A stretch of DNA of 13,145 nt from Clostridia bacterium (GCA_017621295.1 JAGATI010000111.1:1-13145), one strand, 5' to 3'; positions 1 through 8,596 are shown, counted from the first letter of the stretch. Numbers and translations are program-made. Notes: generated from the sequence alone by a model not told the origin.

Positions 1-634
1 CAAATACTAAAATATATTTATTGTTTAAATACTCTGAAAATATAAGAGATATTTTATCAGCATTGATTTTCAAAATAATATATAAAATGTATGATAAAAT
101 AATTCCTACAGATATTGTAAAACATTGTGTTCTTACTTTTCTGTGTTTCATAGTTTTATTGTATCTATCTTCATTATCTTCTAATATGTTCATTACTTCT
201 GAATATAAGTTATGAGCTTCGTTTTCTTGATTTGTAGTATCTACATCTATAGTAACATCAAATTCTCTAAAATATAATGATACATTAATTTTATTATAAA
301 CATCATTAATATTATTATTAGGGCTTTTAGTATAAAAGCTAACATACAAATCAATAGATATATTTTTTATTGTACTTGGTTGATTCAAATTTCCAACAAA
401 CCAGTTATAATCACTTTCTGTTATATTTTTTCCATTTTTAAATTCTATTGTATATTTTATCGTTGTATTTCCGTTTTCATATTCCCATTGTTTTTCTCCA
501 TAAGGAATATTCTTGTTTTTATTTTCTTCTAATTCAAATTTTCTATCAAATTTTTCTTTGTAATCTTCTAAATGATTAGCAACTTTTACAATTGTTTCTA
601 ATGGTATTTGTTTATTTACTACTTTATTATTCAT
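1..634 (-). CDS. Partial membrane-anchored protein of unknown function (C-terminus beyond left edge)
   Basis: The minus strand is open from an ATG at 634 to the window edge, giving 211 codons without a stop. An AAGGGGAAAA ribosome binding site lies about 6-7 bases upstream, and a good sigma-A promoter lies further up (677-705). The protein begins MNNKVVNKQIPLETIVKVAN. About 170 residues of charged, Asn/Lys-rich, probably soluble sequence follow, and then a single hydrophobic segment around residues 174-191 (CFTISVGIILSYILYIIL) that looks like a membrane span. The start of a further segment is cut off. I do not recognise the family. It is transcribed divergently from a small Cro-type regulator, and the palindrome between them suggests the two are co-regulated. 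The short plus-strand reading frame over the same bases is a shadow. The existence of the gene is well supported; its role is unknown. Confidence 0.75.
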   Translation of the reverse strand, partial: MNNKVVNKQIPLETIVKVANHLEDYKEKFDRKFELEENKNKNIPYGEKQWEYENGNTTIKYTIEFKNGKNITESDYNWFVGNLNQPSTIKNISIDLYVSFYTKSPNNNINDVYNKINVSLYFREFDVTIDVDTTNQENEAHNLYSEVMNILEDNEDRYNKTMKHRKVRTQCFTISVGIILSYILYIILKINADKISLIFSEYLNNKYILVF

Positions 635-676
635 TCAAACTTTTCCCCTTTTTCATCAGTTTATTATTCTATATTT

Positions 677-705
677 TTTATACCATTACTGCACATAAAA
701 GTCAA
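677..705 (-). promoter_or_regulatory. Sigma-A promoter of the left-edge membrane protein
   Basis: On the minus strand the -35 box TTGACT (700-705) is separated by exactly 17 bases from the -10 box TATAAA (677-682). It lies about 45 bases upstream of the ATG at 634. The inverted repeat at 710-731 sits just upstream of the -35 box. Confidence 0.7.
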
Positions 706-709
706 TGCT

Positions 710-731
710 TATGCGTTATATTTAACGCATA
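710..731. promoter_or_regulatory. Perfect 9-bp inverted repeat, probable operator in the divergent promoter region
   Basis: The arms TATGCGTTA and TAACGCATA are perfectly complementary and separated by TATT. The repeat lies between the two divergent genes, four bases upstream of the -35 box of the left gene and about 18 bases upstream of the -10 box of the regulator gene. This is the expected place for the binding site of the dimeric Cro-type protein encoded at 792. Its GC-containing arms stand out in very AT-rich surroundings. That the neighbouring regulator binds here is inference. Confidence 0.65.
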
Positions 732-746
732 TTTGGTATTTTTATT

Positions 747-755
747 TGCTATACT
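747..755 (+). promoter_or_regulatory. Extended -10 promoter of the small regulator gene
   Basis: TG-C-TATACT at 747-755 matches the TGnTATAAT extended -10 form and lies about 37 bases upstream of the ATG at 792. No convincing -35 box is present at 17 bases; the region that would hold it overlaps the inverted repeat at 710-731, so a bound regulator would be expected to affect this promoter too. Confidence 0.5.
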
Positions 756-791
756 GATTTTGTAAACTTTAATGAGAATAGGAGGAATACT

Positions 792-1031
792 ATGACTTTG
801 CTAGAAGCAACAAGAAAGAGAATAGATGATCTATGTAATGCAAATAATATGAATATTAATCAATTAGCAATAGCTTCTGGCATTAATCCATCAACAATAA
901 GAAGTATTTTCAAAGTTATTAAAAAAGCTCCATCTTCTGATACTATTCATTATATTTGTATTGGATTTGGAATATCTATAAAAGATTTTTATGATAGTAA
1001 ATTATTTGATGATTTAGATGATAATGATTAA
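792..1031 (+). CDS. Small Cro/XRE-type helix-turn-helix DNA-binding regulator
   Basis: This is a 79-residue protein made almost entirely of one lambda-Cro/XRE-type helix-turn-helix domain. After an N-terminal helix (EATRKRIDDLCNANNM), the segment NINQLAIASGINPSTIRSIF at about residues 21-40 is the helix-turn-helix proper. It has the usual small residue at the turn (ASG) and a Ser/Thr-rich recognition helix. The acidic C-terminal tail (DDLDDND) is compatible with a small repressor of mobile elements or phage-like cargo. The ATG is set by GGAGGA 6 bases upstream. The gene is divergent from the membrane protein at 634, with a palindromic operator candidate between them, so autoregulation plus control of that neighbour is likely. 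The target and signal are not visible in the sequence. Confidence 0.85.
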   Translation: MTLLEATRKRIDDLCNANNMNINQLAIASGINPSTIRSIFKVIKKAPSSDTIHYICIGFGISIKDFYDSKLFDDLDDND

Positions 1032-1058
1032 CAAATTTAAGTTTTTTTTAAAAAACTA

Positions 1059-1087
1059 TATACATTTTTTTAAATTTAGTGTATAAT
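1059..1087 (+). promoter_or_regulatory. Possible promoter facing the hairpin cluster
   Basis: The plus strand has TATACA (1059-1064), 17 bases, then a perfect TATAAT (1082-1087). It is placed to drive transcription through the hairpins at 1134-1206 and is separate from the upstream regulator gene, which stops at 1031. The -35 box matches only 4 of 6 bases, and AT-rich DNA gives chance hits, so this is tentative. Confidence 0.35.
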
Positions 1088-1133
1088 TCAATTATAAAGA
1101 TGAATAATATATATTATAAATAATATTATTTAC

Positions 1134-1206
1134 TTTGGTCTCACAAGGACCAAACCCGTGTAGACGCTGAGCGTCGCAAAAAGCTATTCATAACGAATAG
1201 CTTTTT
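1134..1206 (+). ncRNA. Candidate small structured RNA: three consecutive hairpins ending in a terminator
   Basis: Three perfect stems follow each other within 73 bases. The first is TTTGGTC/GACCAAA (1134-1140 with 1148-1154, 7-base loop TCACAAG). The second is GACGC/GCGTC (1163-1167 with 1171-1175, 3-base loop). The third is a 12-bp stem (1178-1189 with 1195-1206) ending in five T residues. The CAC in loop 1 could pair with GTG at 1158-1160, a possible pseudoknot. This patch is clearly richer in GC than its surroundings and holds no reading frame. It lies between the regulator gene and the convergent DUF3800 gene. I recall that comparative genomics has described candidate structured RNAs associated with DUF3800 genes; whether this is one of them cannot be settled here. 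The strand is uncertain because the stems are symmetrical; a promoter-like sequence on the plus strand favours plus. Confidence 0.45.
1178..1206. terminator. Bidirectional intrinsic terminator
   Basis: A 12-bp perfect stem with a 5-base loop is flanked by A5 on one side and T5 on the other, so it can stop transcription on both strands. On the minus strand it begins right at the stop codon of the DUF3800 gene (1205-1207). On the plus strand it ends the hairpin cluster. Confidence 0.75.
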
Positions 1207-1891
1207 ATTTATACCATCTTTTTGATTTTAGTTGTCTAATAATTCCTAAAATATCTTTTACACTAAAGAAATATTTTTCGGCTTTTGTCATTGGCATATT
1301 ATTTTGATGTTTATACACTATTTTATCTACAAATGTTAACATATCTGATACTTGAAATAACCTTTTTTCTTTATGGTCAAACTCTATTCTATGTTCAACA
1401 TTAGTTTTATTAAGTAATAATGTATCTATAATAGCACCTAGTGCATCTTGTCCATTATCATAATAAACTACAACTTTTTCAAATTCATTCATATAGTCTG
1501 ATATTGAATTAAAAAAGTCATTTATTTCACTCGCTAGTTCTCTATTTAATTGTGTTTTATTATTTTTAAATCTTTTATCTACTATAATGGTATGTATCTT
1601 TACTTTTACTCTTTTAGAAAAGAAAAATATTGACCAAAATATATTTTGTCTTTGTTTAAGGTCAAAATGTGCATAATCTCCACGTCTTGCAATTAAGTCA
1701 GCAAGATGTATCATTCCATCATAATCAGCCTTTTGTAATCTATTATTCAAATACTCTAAATCATTTATTATTGAATCGTCACTTTCATGAATTGTAAAAG
1801 AAACTGCATACAGTTCCGAACTTCCATCTGTAAATCCAAAATCTCCACTTTCATCAATAAATATATTAAGTCTTCTTTTTATTTTAATCAC
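1205..1891 (-). CDS. DUF3800 family protein (RNase H-like fold, putative nuclease)
   Basis: This 228-residue protein belongs to the DUF3800 family. The signature IDESGDFG lies at residues 12-19 (acidic D13, E14, D17). An MIHLADLI segment (H62, D65), YYDNGQ (D145) and FQVSDMLTFVDKI (Q180, D183) near the C-terminus complete the pattern of spaced acidic residues. The family is generally thought to have an RNase H/integrase-like fold; catalytic activity is inferred rather than shown. Its length is typical and no residue of the pattern appears lost. It lies 16 bases after the DUF4365 gene on the same strand, so the two are almost certainly co-transcribed. The start is a GTG at 1891 with only a weak ribosome binding site (AAAGTAG directly abutting it). 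A non-standard start a few codons inside is possible, but no ATG exists before IDESG. Confidence 0.8.
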   Translation of the reverse strand: MIKIKRRLNIFIDESGDFGFTDGSSELYAVSFTIHESDDSIINDLEYLNNRLQKADYDGMIHLADLIARRGDYAHFDLKQRQNIFWSIFFFSKRVKVKIHTIIVDKRFKNNKTQLNRELASEINDFFNSISDYMNEFEKVVVYYDNGQDALGAIIDTLLLNKTNVEHRIEFDHKEKRLFQVSDMLTFVDKIVYKHQNNMPMTKAEKYFFSVKDILGIIRQLKSKRWYK

Positions 1892-1907
1892 CTACTTTAA
1901 TTTTATA

Positions 1908-3641
1908 TTATAAAAATTTAGAAATTGGATAATCAAGGAATATCTTTCTTTCTTCTTGATCGAGTTTTTTTAATTCTATCTTTGCTTCGTTTAAATTTCC
2001 AATTAATAAATTAGTTGAAATATTAAACAAACGTCCTTCATTCTTATTTCTAATTTCTATTAATTCTTCTATTTCCTTTTCTGTTAAATCTCTTATTCGT
2101 TTTTCAATTTGTATATAATTTATTCTTGCAATATCCGAAATGTTATCATATATTGATATTTTGTTTAACAAATACTTTGCATAATCTAATAATTCAATTT
2201 TTCCATTAATATCATATGCTTTTATAATTTCTAATGCCTGAAAATTAATTAATGTTTCTTCATTCTCTTCTAGTGGATTTTCTTCATAAAATTTTTCCAT
2301 TTCATTAATATCTATATCATCAGACATATATGCATCTTTATTTAATATTGAAAAGAACTTTTGGGTATAGATTGCCTCTTCATTATCTTCGCCATATCTA
2401 AATTGATAATGATTTTTATCTTCATTATTCCATATACTATAAATTTGGAATGAATCATCTTCTAATTTATCAGCAAAAATAGAAAAACGTATATCTTTAA
2501 TCTGAATAGATCCTAACATAGACATATCCCATTCTTTAATATTAATTTTTTTATTATTATCTATTGCATCAATCCACATCAATAATTGCTTTATATCTTT
2601 ATTAGTCCATTCATCTATATTAATATCTTTATTTATATTATGATTTTTACAAAAATCAGCTATTTTCAAATACGTTTTGTACAAATTTCTATATTTTTCT
2701 TTATCTTCTTCTGTTGAATTTAAGGTAATAAGTTTATCTCCTATAAAAAATCCTTTATTATCTATAATATCATCCATAAATTCTAATTGATGAATTCTAT
2801 CCGCTAATGTTCCAGATAAATTTATTAAAAATTTTTTAGGTCTATCTAACAAAGAAAACGCCTTTCCAAAGGTAATTTTTTGTTTTCCATCTATTTCTGT
2901 GCTATGGTTAATTGTAGTATAATATATTTTATTAGTTTTACTTTTTATATTTAAGTTCAGTCCTTGCACTACTTCAGTAATTTCTGCACATTCTATTTCT
3001 ATTATATTTTGCTTTTCGTCTAAAAAATAAATAAATTTTTCTTCTCCTAAAATAGTTATAGGATTAAAGTTACCTCTAGCCCATGTAGAAAATATCCCCA
3101 ATTTATTGTTTTCAATAGATAATGCACTACTATTAAAAATTTCTTTTGATAATTTTTTCTGAGTATCTTTATCTATTGAAAAATTCCTGCAAATTCTTTC
3201 TAAATGAAATTTATCTTTTACCTCTTTAAGTGCTACATTTATTTCATTTTTAGAATTAGTTGGTTCATTTAATAAATCAGTTATATTTTTAGGTAATAAA
3301 GATTTATAATATATTTTGTAATCGCCATTCTTCAAAAAACGGACTGCTAGAAATAAAGTACCATCAATCTTATTATAATTTTCTAAATCCTTTCTATCTA
3401 TACCAAATTTCCATTTATCTTGTAATCTTTTATTAGTTGTACTTCTTCCTTTTATCTGGGTATCTATCCTTGTATCAAAATTACCTTTATCATCTATGTT
3501 TCCATGATATAAATCTATATATCCATCCCAAGATATACCTGTATCATCTGCATTAAACTTATAGTCCAAATATTCTAACTCATCTAATAAGTTTTCAATT
3601 TTATTAATTGCTGTTTTTTCAGTCTTTTTACTACTTATCAT
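1908..3641 (-). CDS. DUF4365-domain protein with long C-terminal extension (putative nuclease-effector)
   Basis: This is a 577-residue protein. The N-terminal ~120 residues match the DUF4365 pattern: a helix (INKIENLLDELEYLDYKF), then GISWDGYIDLY with D39, then IDTQIKGRSTT with Q62-x-K64, then a TLFLAVRF strand. Spacing of an acidic residue followed by a strand ending in Q/E-x-K is the layout of PD-(D/E)xK nucleases, so a nuclease fold is a reasonable inference. The remaining ~450 residues are mixed alpha/beta and then helical, ending in a Glu/Lys-rich helical region that resembles helical repeats; I cannot assign it. The ATG at 3641 has a strong AAGGAG site 4 bases upstream. A promoter at 3704-3732 precedes it and the DUF3800 gene follows after 16 bases, so the pair forms an operon. 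The DUF4365/DUF3800 pairing suggests a defence function, which is unproven. Confidence 0.75.
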   Translation of the reverse strand: MISSKKTEKTAINKIENLLDELEYLDYKFNADDTGISWDGYIDLYHGNIDDKGNFDTRIDTQIKGRSTTNKRLQDKWKFGIDRKDLENYNKIDGTLFLAVRFLKNGDYKIYYKSLLPKNITDLLNEPTNSKNEINVALKEVKDKFHLERICRNFSIDKDTQKKLSKEIFNSSALSIENNKLGIFSTWARGNFNPITILGEEKFIYFLDEKQNIIEIECAEITEVVQGLNLNIKSKTNKIYYTTINHSTEIDGKQKITFGKAFSLLDRPKKFLINLSGTLADRIHQLEFMDDIIDNKGFFIGDKLITLNSTEEDKEKYRNLYKTYLKIADFCKNHNINKDINIDEWTNKDIKQLLMWIDAIDNNKKINIKEWDMSMLGSIQIKDIRFSIFADKLEDDSFQIYSIWNNEDKNHYQFRYGEDNEEAIYTQKFFSILNKDAYMSDDIDINEMEKFYEENPLEENEETLINFQALEIIKAYDINGKIELLDYAKYLLNKISIYDNISDIARINYIQIEKRIRDLTEKEIEELIEIRNKNEGRLFNISTNLLIGNLNEAKIELKKLDQEERKIFLDYPISKFL

Positions 3642-3703
3642 ATTTCTCCTTGTCTCTTTTATTTAACTTTGCTTAAATTGGTATTTTTTACATATTCTAG
3701 CAT

Positions 3704-3732
3704 ATTATAACAAAAAATAGTAGTTTTAACAA
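3704..3732 (-). promoter_or_regulatory. Promoter of the DUF4365-DUF3800 operon
   Basis: On the minus strand, TTGTTA (3727-3732), a 17-base spacer and a perfect TATAAT (3704-3709) lie about 60 bases upstream of the ATG at 3641. A 9-bp inverted repeat (3740-3772) lies directly upstream of the -35 box. Confidence 0.6.
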
Positions 3733-3739
3733 CACTTTA

Positions 3740-3772
3740 AGAAACATTTTCACCTTACCGATTAATGTTTCT
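3740..3772. repeat. 9-bp inverted repeat upstream of the cargo operon
   Basis: AGAAACATT (3740-3748) and AATGTTTCT (3764-3772) are perfect reverse complements separated by 15 bases. The repeat sits between the end of the mobility module and the DUF4365 promoter. It could be an operator or part of a module junction; without a run of T it is not a terminator. Confidence 0.45.
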
Positions 3773-3787
3773 AAATCTTTATTAATT

Positions 3788-3814
3788 AAAAACAAGATAG
3801 AATAATCTACCTTG
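3788..3814 (-). terminator. Intrinsic terminator of the mobilization genes
   Basis: On the minus strand, CAAGGTAGA (3806-3814) pairs with TCTATCTTG (3793-3801), with one G-T wobble, around a 4-base loop and is followed by TTTTT (3788-3792). The relaxase stop codon (3807-3809) lies inside the stem. This marks the transcriptional end of the mobility module. Confidence 0.8.
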
Positions 3815-5097
3815 CTTTGTTTTTGTCTTTTTTATTCTTTTCTTGCTCTTTTTCAAGTTGTACTTTCTCTTGGTTTATTTGTTCTTGTAACTGATATTCT
3901 TTAATTTTTTCTACTCTTTGCATTATATTATTGCAAAGCTTTATTTCTTCTGTAATAAGAGTAATTTGTTTTGAAATTTGTATAATTTCATTTTCTATTA
4001 CTTGTTTTTCTTTGTCTGTTTTTGCTCTTTTATGCTTTTTCCAAAGATTTTCTCGTTTACTCTTTAATGGATTAACTTTTTCATAAGCTGATCTTTCAAA
4101 ATTCAATAAATCTTGATTTGTATTTATATTGTACCTTGTTAAAAATCTTGCTTGATTAGAAAACTCATCCAGTTGTTTTAGTTCTGCTATTAATGTTGGT
4201 GTCATTATTGTCATTTTCGATTTTAATGTACTTTCTGTATTGATATCAAATAATTTCTCATATTGATATATAAGATAGCCAATAGAGCCTTTATTTTTAT
4301 AATGTCTTTCTTTTTGTTTGCTGTAATTCTCATAAGTTCTTGTAATTAGTACCATAGGATTAGAAGAGTAGGGGGATAGTGGCTGTGTTTCTAATATTCT
4401 TTTGTAAATATTTTCTTTTGAATACTTATTTCCAAATTGTCTTTCAAGTCTAGTGTTCCTTTTGTATGGATCACGCCTTATAGATAATGTTTCATTTTTG
4501 TCTGTAATTACATATCCTAAATCTTGTAATATTTTTATAAATTCATTATAATATTTTGCACTTTCTATTGCATAATCAATAGAATCTTTCATAAGCTCCT
4601 TATATAAACTGCTAGTAGCATACTTATTGTATTTTTCTTCTTGTAATAATACATTTAATCCATATTCTTCACAAAGTCTATCTGACGTTTTTCTCATTAA
4701 GGCATAATCTTTTTTGGTATTACAAAATCGTTTACCATCTAAAAAGGAAACAGAATTTAGTATAAAGTGGTTATGCAAATTATCTGTATTCAAATGTGTT
4801 GTAATTACTACTTGAAATTTATCTCCCCATAGTTCTTCAGCAAGTTTAATTCCAATTTCATGTGCTTGCTCTGGTGTTATTTCTCCTTTTACAAAAGATT
4901 GTACTGCGTGAAAGCATTGTATTCCATCTACTTTGAAAAATTGCTTTTTTACATTTATCATTTCTTGGTATGATGTATCAGGCATACAATTTATACCTGA
5001 TACATATAATTTTTCTTCTGTTTTTTCTCCGATTTACTGCATAGTCTATTGTAATATCTAGTCTGTCTTTTACTTTCCATATTTTTGTTACTGCCAT
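3807..5097 (-). pseudogene. MobP-type relaxase, frameshifted near the N-terminus
   Basis: A relaxase nicks oriT and leads the transferred strand. Reading from an ATG at 5097 gives MAVTKIWKVKDRLDITIDYA, the normal start of Firmicute MobP relaxases with the presumed catalytic tyrosine at Y19. One extra base at 5031 (minus-strand C before GGA) then breaks the frame. Removing it joins smoothly to GEKTEEKLYVSGINCMPDTS and gives about 429 residues. The metal-binding motif HLNTDNLHNHF (H101, H108, H110 in the corrected protein) and a Lys/Glu-rich coiled-coil tail are intact. The remaining open frame (ATG at 4985, 392 residues) would lack the tyrosine and should be inactive unless the frameshift is suppressed. 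The start lies 6 bases after the mobC stop. The span of 3n+1 bases fits one insertion. A sequencing error is the main alternative. Confidence 0.8.
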
Positions 5098-5103
5098 AAT
5101 CTA

Positions 5104-5461
5104 TTACCACCCATTAACATTTTTATTTTTTTGTGGTATAAGATAAACTTCTTCTAATGCTAATATAAAATTTTGTATCTGATTATATAATGTTGCATAT
5201 TTATTTTCATTTACATAGCCTTTATACTGGTTATAAACTCTTGACATTTGATTTAAGTTCGTTGCCATACCACGAAGTTGTGATAATATTTCGTAAAACT
5301 TTTCGTCTGGCTTTTCTTTTAGCTGATAGTCTAAAATTATTTTTCTAAAGAATTCTGATTTATTTAATCCAGATTTTCTTACTTTCTCATTTAGTATTCT
5401 ATTTTCTTCTTCGTTCAAAAAGATATTTATTTTTATATTTCTGTTTCTTATAATTTCTCAT
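5104..5461 (-). pseudogene. mobC: MobC-like mobilization accessory protein, probably frameshifted at its start
   Basis: This is a small relaxosome accessory protein that would help the relaxase bind oriT. The clear frame runs from a TTG at 5418 (104 residues): LNEEENRILNEKVRKSGLNK followed by SEFFRKIILDY, a ribbon-helix-helix-like N-terminus, then QLRGMATNLNQMSRVYN, the conserved MobC C-terminal segment. The family normally starts about 15 residues earlier with MRxRNxxIxIxL. That sequence is present upstream (RNRNIKINIF), but the ATG at 5461 is one base out of frame. Deleting one T in the AATTATA stretch (5449-5455) would give MRNIRNRNIKINIFLNEEE. Starting at TTG 5418 is the alternative, but it has no evident ribosome binding site. 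The gene stops 6 bases before the relaxase ATG. Confidence 0.65.
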
Positions 5462-5479
5462 CTCACTTTCTGTTTTTTG

Positions 5480-5575
5480 TATTAGGGTTTGGGACTTGTC
5501 CCATTCTATACTGGTATTTGTGGCGTGAGTACAAATACGTTGCTTGCTAAATCAATATTTTTAGTTTGTACTCAC
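5480..5575. other. Candidate origin of transfer (oriT)
   Basis: This non-coding stretch directly upstream of mobC holds a perfect 11-bp inverted repeat, GTGAGTACAAA (5525-5535) and TTTGTACTCAC (5565-5575), with 29 bases between, and next to it a palindrome GGGAC-TT-GTCCC (5491-5502). Inverted repeats next to mobC and a relaxase are the usual layout of oriT. The outer arm overlaps the tnpV stop codon. The nick site cannot be read from sequence alone. Confidence 0.55.
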
Positions 5576-5949
5576 ACATAAATTAGTTCACTATATATAA
5601 TTTCTTCTGCAATACTCTTTATAAAATTCATTGCTGATACCCAAGCTAATTGATTTTTTTCTTTCAATTTTTCTGTTATATTTTCTTTTTTTACTAATTC
5701 CTTTATCATAAAATCTAATCTATTTTGAGCTGTTTCTTGTATTTCTTTTAGATGTTTATTAAGAGTTCCTTTTGTAAACATTATCATATATTCTGCTTTT
5801 TTATTTGTTTTTAGATAGTTTAATCTTGCTCTGCCATACTTATTTAATATTATTTTTTCTTTTTCTAACACTAGGTTTGGCATATAATAGTCGCCTTGTT
5901 TTGTATATTCAATTCCATATTTATTTTCTTTTATTTCTTTATTTTCCAT
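5572..5949 (-). CDS. tnpV: TnpV family transposon-encoded protein
   Basis: This 125-residue protein matches the TnpV family found beside large serine recombinases of Tn4451-type and related elements. Recognisable segments are YTKQGDYYMPNL at about residues 15-26, KYGRARLNYLK at about 37-47, the central helix LKEIQETAQNRLDFMIKEL, and the highly characteristic C-terminus AWVSAMNFIKSIAEEIIYSE plus LIYV. The molecular role of TnpV is not established. The ATG at 5949 has a strong GGAGGT site about 8 bases upstream and lies 27 bases after the recombinase stop, in the same operon. It is complete and undamaged, unlike its neighbours. Its stop codon lies inside one arm of the oriT inverted repeat. Confidence 0.8.
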   Translation of the reverse strand: MENKEIKENKYGIEYTKQGDYYMPNLVLEKEKIILNKYGRARLNYLKTNKKAEYMIMFTKGTLNKHLKEIQETAQNRLDFMIKELVKKENITEKLKEKNQLAWVSAMNFIKSIAEEIIYSELIYV

Positions 5950-5976
5950 TTAATTTTACCTCCATAATTTTATTCT

Positions 5977-7807
<1,831 letters not shown>

Positions 7808-7851
7808 TCTATAAATATTCCTCCTTCCAAATTATGAATAGAAAGGCAACT

Positions 7852-7893
7852 AAAAAAAGTGCCACATAGCATAGGTTTGGCTATTAGCACTTT
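7852..7893 (-). terminator. Terminator/attenuator-like hairpin ahead of the recombinase gene
   Basis: On the minus strand AAAGTGC (7887-7893) pairs with GCACTTT (7856-7862), with an inner 5-bp stem ATAGC/GCTAT (7880-7884 with 7866-7870), followed by seven T residues (7852-7858). It lies about 45 bases upstream of the recombinase ATG. It either stops incoming transcription or acts as an attenuator in the recombinase leader. Confidence 0.65.
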
Positions 7894-7981
7894 AGAGTTT
7901 TATATTTATTATTAACTATCTCTATAATTCTCTTAAAAAACACAAATAAACCAATATAGTATAATTTTTTAAAACTCTAAA
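7891..7981. repeat. Perfect 12-bp inverted repeat flanking the region upstream of the recombinase
   Basis: TTTAGAGTTTTA (7891-7902) and TAAAACTCTAAA (7970-7981) are exact reverse complements separated by 67 bases. The left arm overlaps the foot of the hairpin at 7852-7893. The right arm ends about 20 bases before the stop of the next gene. It may be a recombinase or regulator binding site or part of an attachment site; the function is not determined. Confidence 0.5.
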
Positions 7982-7999
7982 ATGTTTTGCCGTTTTCTC

Positions 8000-8308
<309 letters not shown>

Positions 8309-8329
8309 TCAATTTTTTCCAGAAAGGTC

Positions 8330-8358
8330 AAAAAATTAACCGTTCATTTAGAACGGTT
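8330..8358 (-). terminator. Intrinsic terminator of the tRNA-Leu gene
   Basis: AACCGTTC (8338-8345) and GAACGGTT (8351-8358) form an 8-bp perfect stem with loop ATTTA. On the minus strand it is followed by AA and TTTTTT (8330-8335). It lies about 85 bases after the tRNA 3' end. Confidence 0.75.
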
Positions 8359-8443
8359 TAAGATTTTTGTGTTCATCAAAATTTTTATAGTCTTAAAATT
8401 AAGTTATATCAAGACTTTCAAAAAGTTCGACAAAAATTGTCTG

Positions 8444-8531
8444 TGGTGCAGATGGCCGGAATCGAACCGGCACGGTTTATTCAACCGCAGGATTTTAAGT
8501 CCTGTGCGTCTGCCAGTTCCGCCACATCTGC
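8444..8531 (-). tRNA. tRNA-Leu, anticodon UAA
   Basis: On the minus strand a long-variable-arm (class II) tRNA is visible. The acceptor stem GCAGATG/CATCTGC (8525-8531 with 8448-8454) is followed by discriminator A (8447) and an encoded CCA (8444-8446). The anticodon stem CAGGA/TCCTG encloses loop CTTAAAA, giving anticodon TAA, which reads UUA, the main leucine codon in this AT-rich genome. The T-arm GCCGG-TTCGATT-CCGGC is canonical. Including CCA the gene is 88 bases long. It has its own consensus promoter and terminator. The plus-strand frame overlapping it is spurious. Confidence 0.95.
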
Positions 8532-8567
8532 ATTTATATAACTGGCATTTGTCTTACGACGTTATTT

Positions 8568-8596
8568 ATTATAATATCTATAAATTTATTTGTCAA
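8568..8596 (-). promoter_or_regulatory. Consensus sigma-A promoter of tRNA-Leu
   Basis: On the minus strand a perfect TTGACA (8591-8596), a 17-base spacer and a perfect TATAAT (8568-8573) lie about 36 bases before the tRNA 5' end. This full consensus fits a strong stable-RNA promoter. Confidence 0.85.

Noticed and set aside
1134..1206. Type III toxin-antitoxin RNA (ToxI-like)
   Set aside because: ToxI RNAs are tandem direct repeats placed upstream of and co-directional with the toxin gene. Here there are no tandem repeats and the neighbour is convergent.
8444..8531. tRNA-Leu as integration site of the element
   Set aside because: The element uses a serine recombinase, which generally does not target tRNA 3' ends; the tRNA is intact and no duplicated 3' end was seen in the window.
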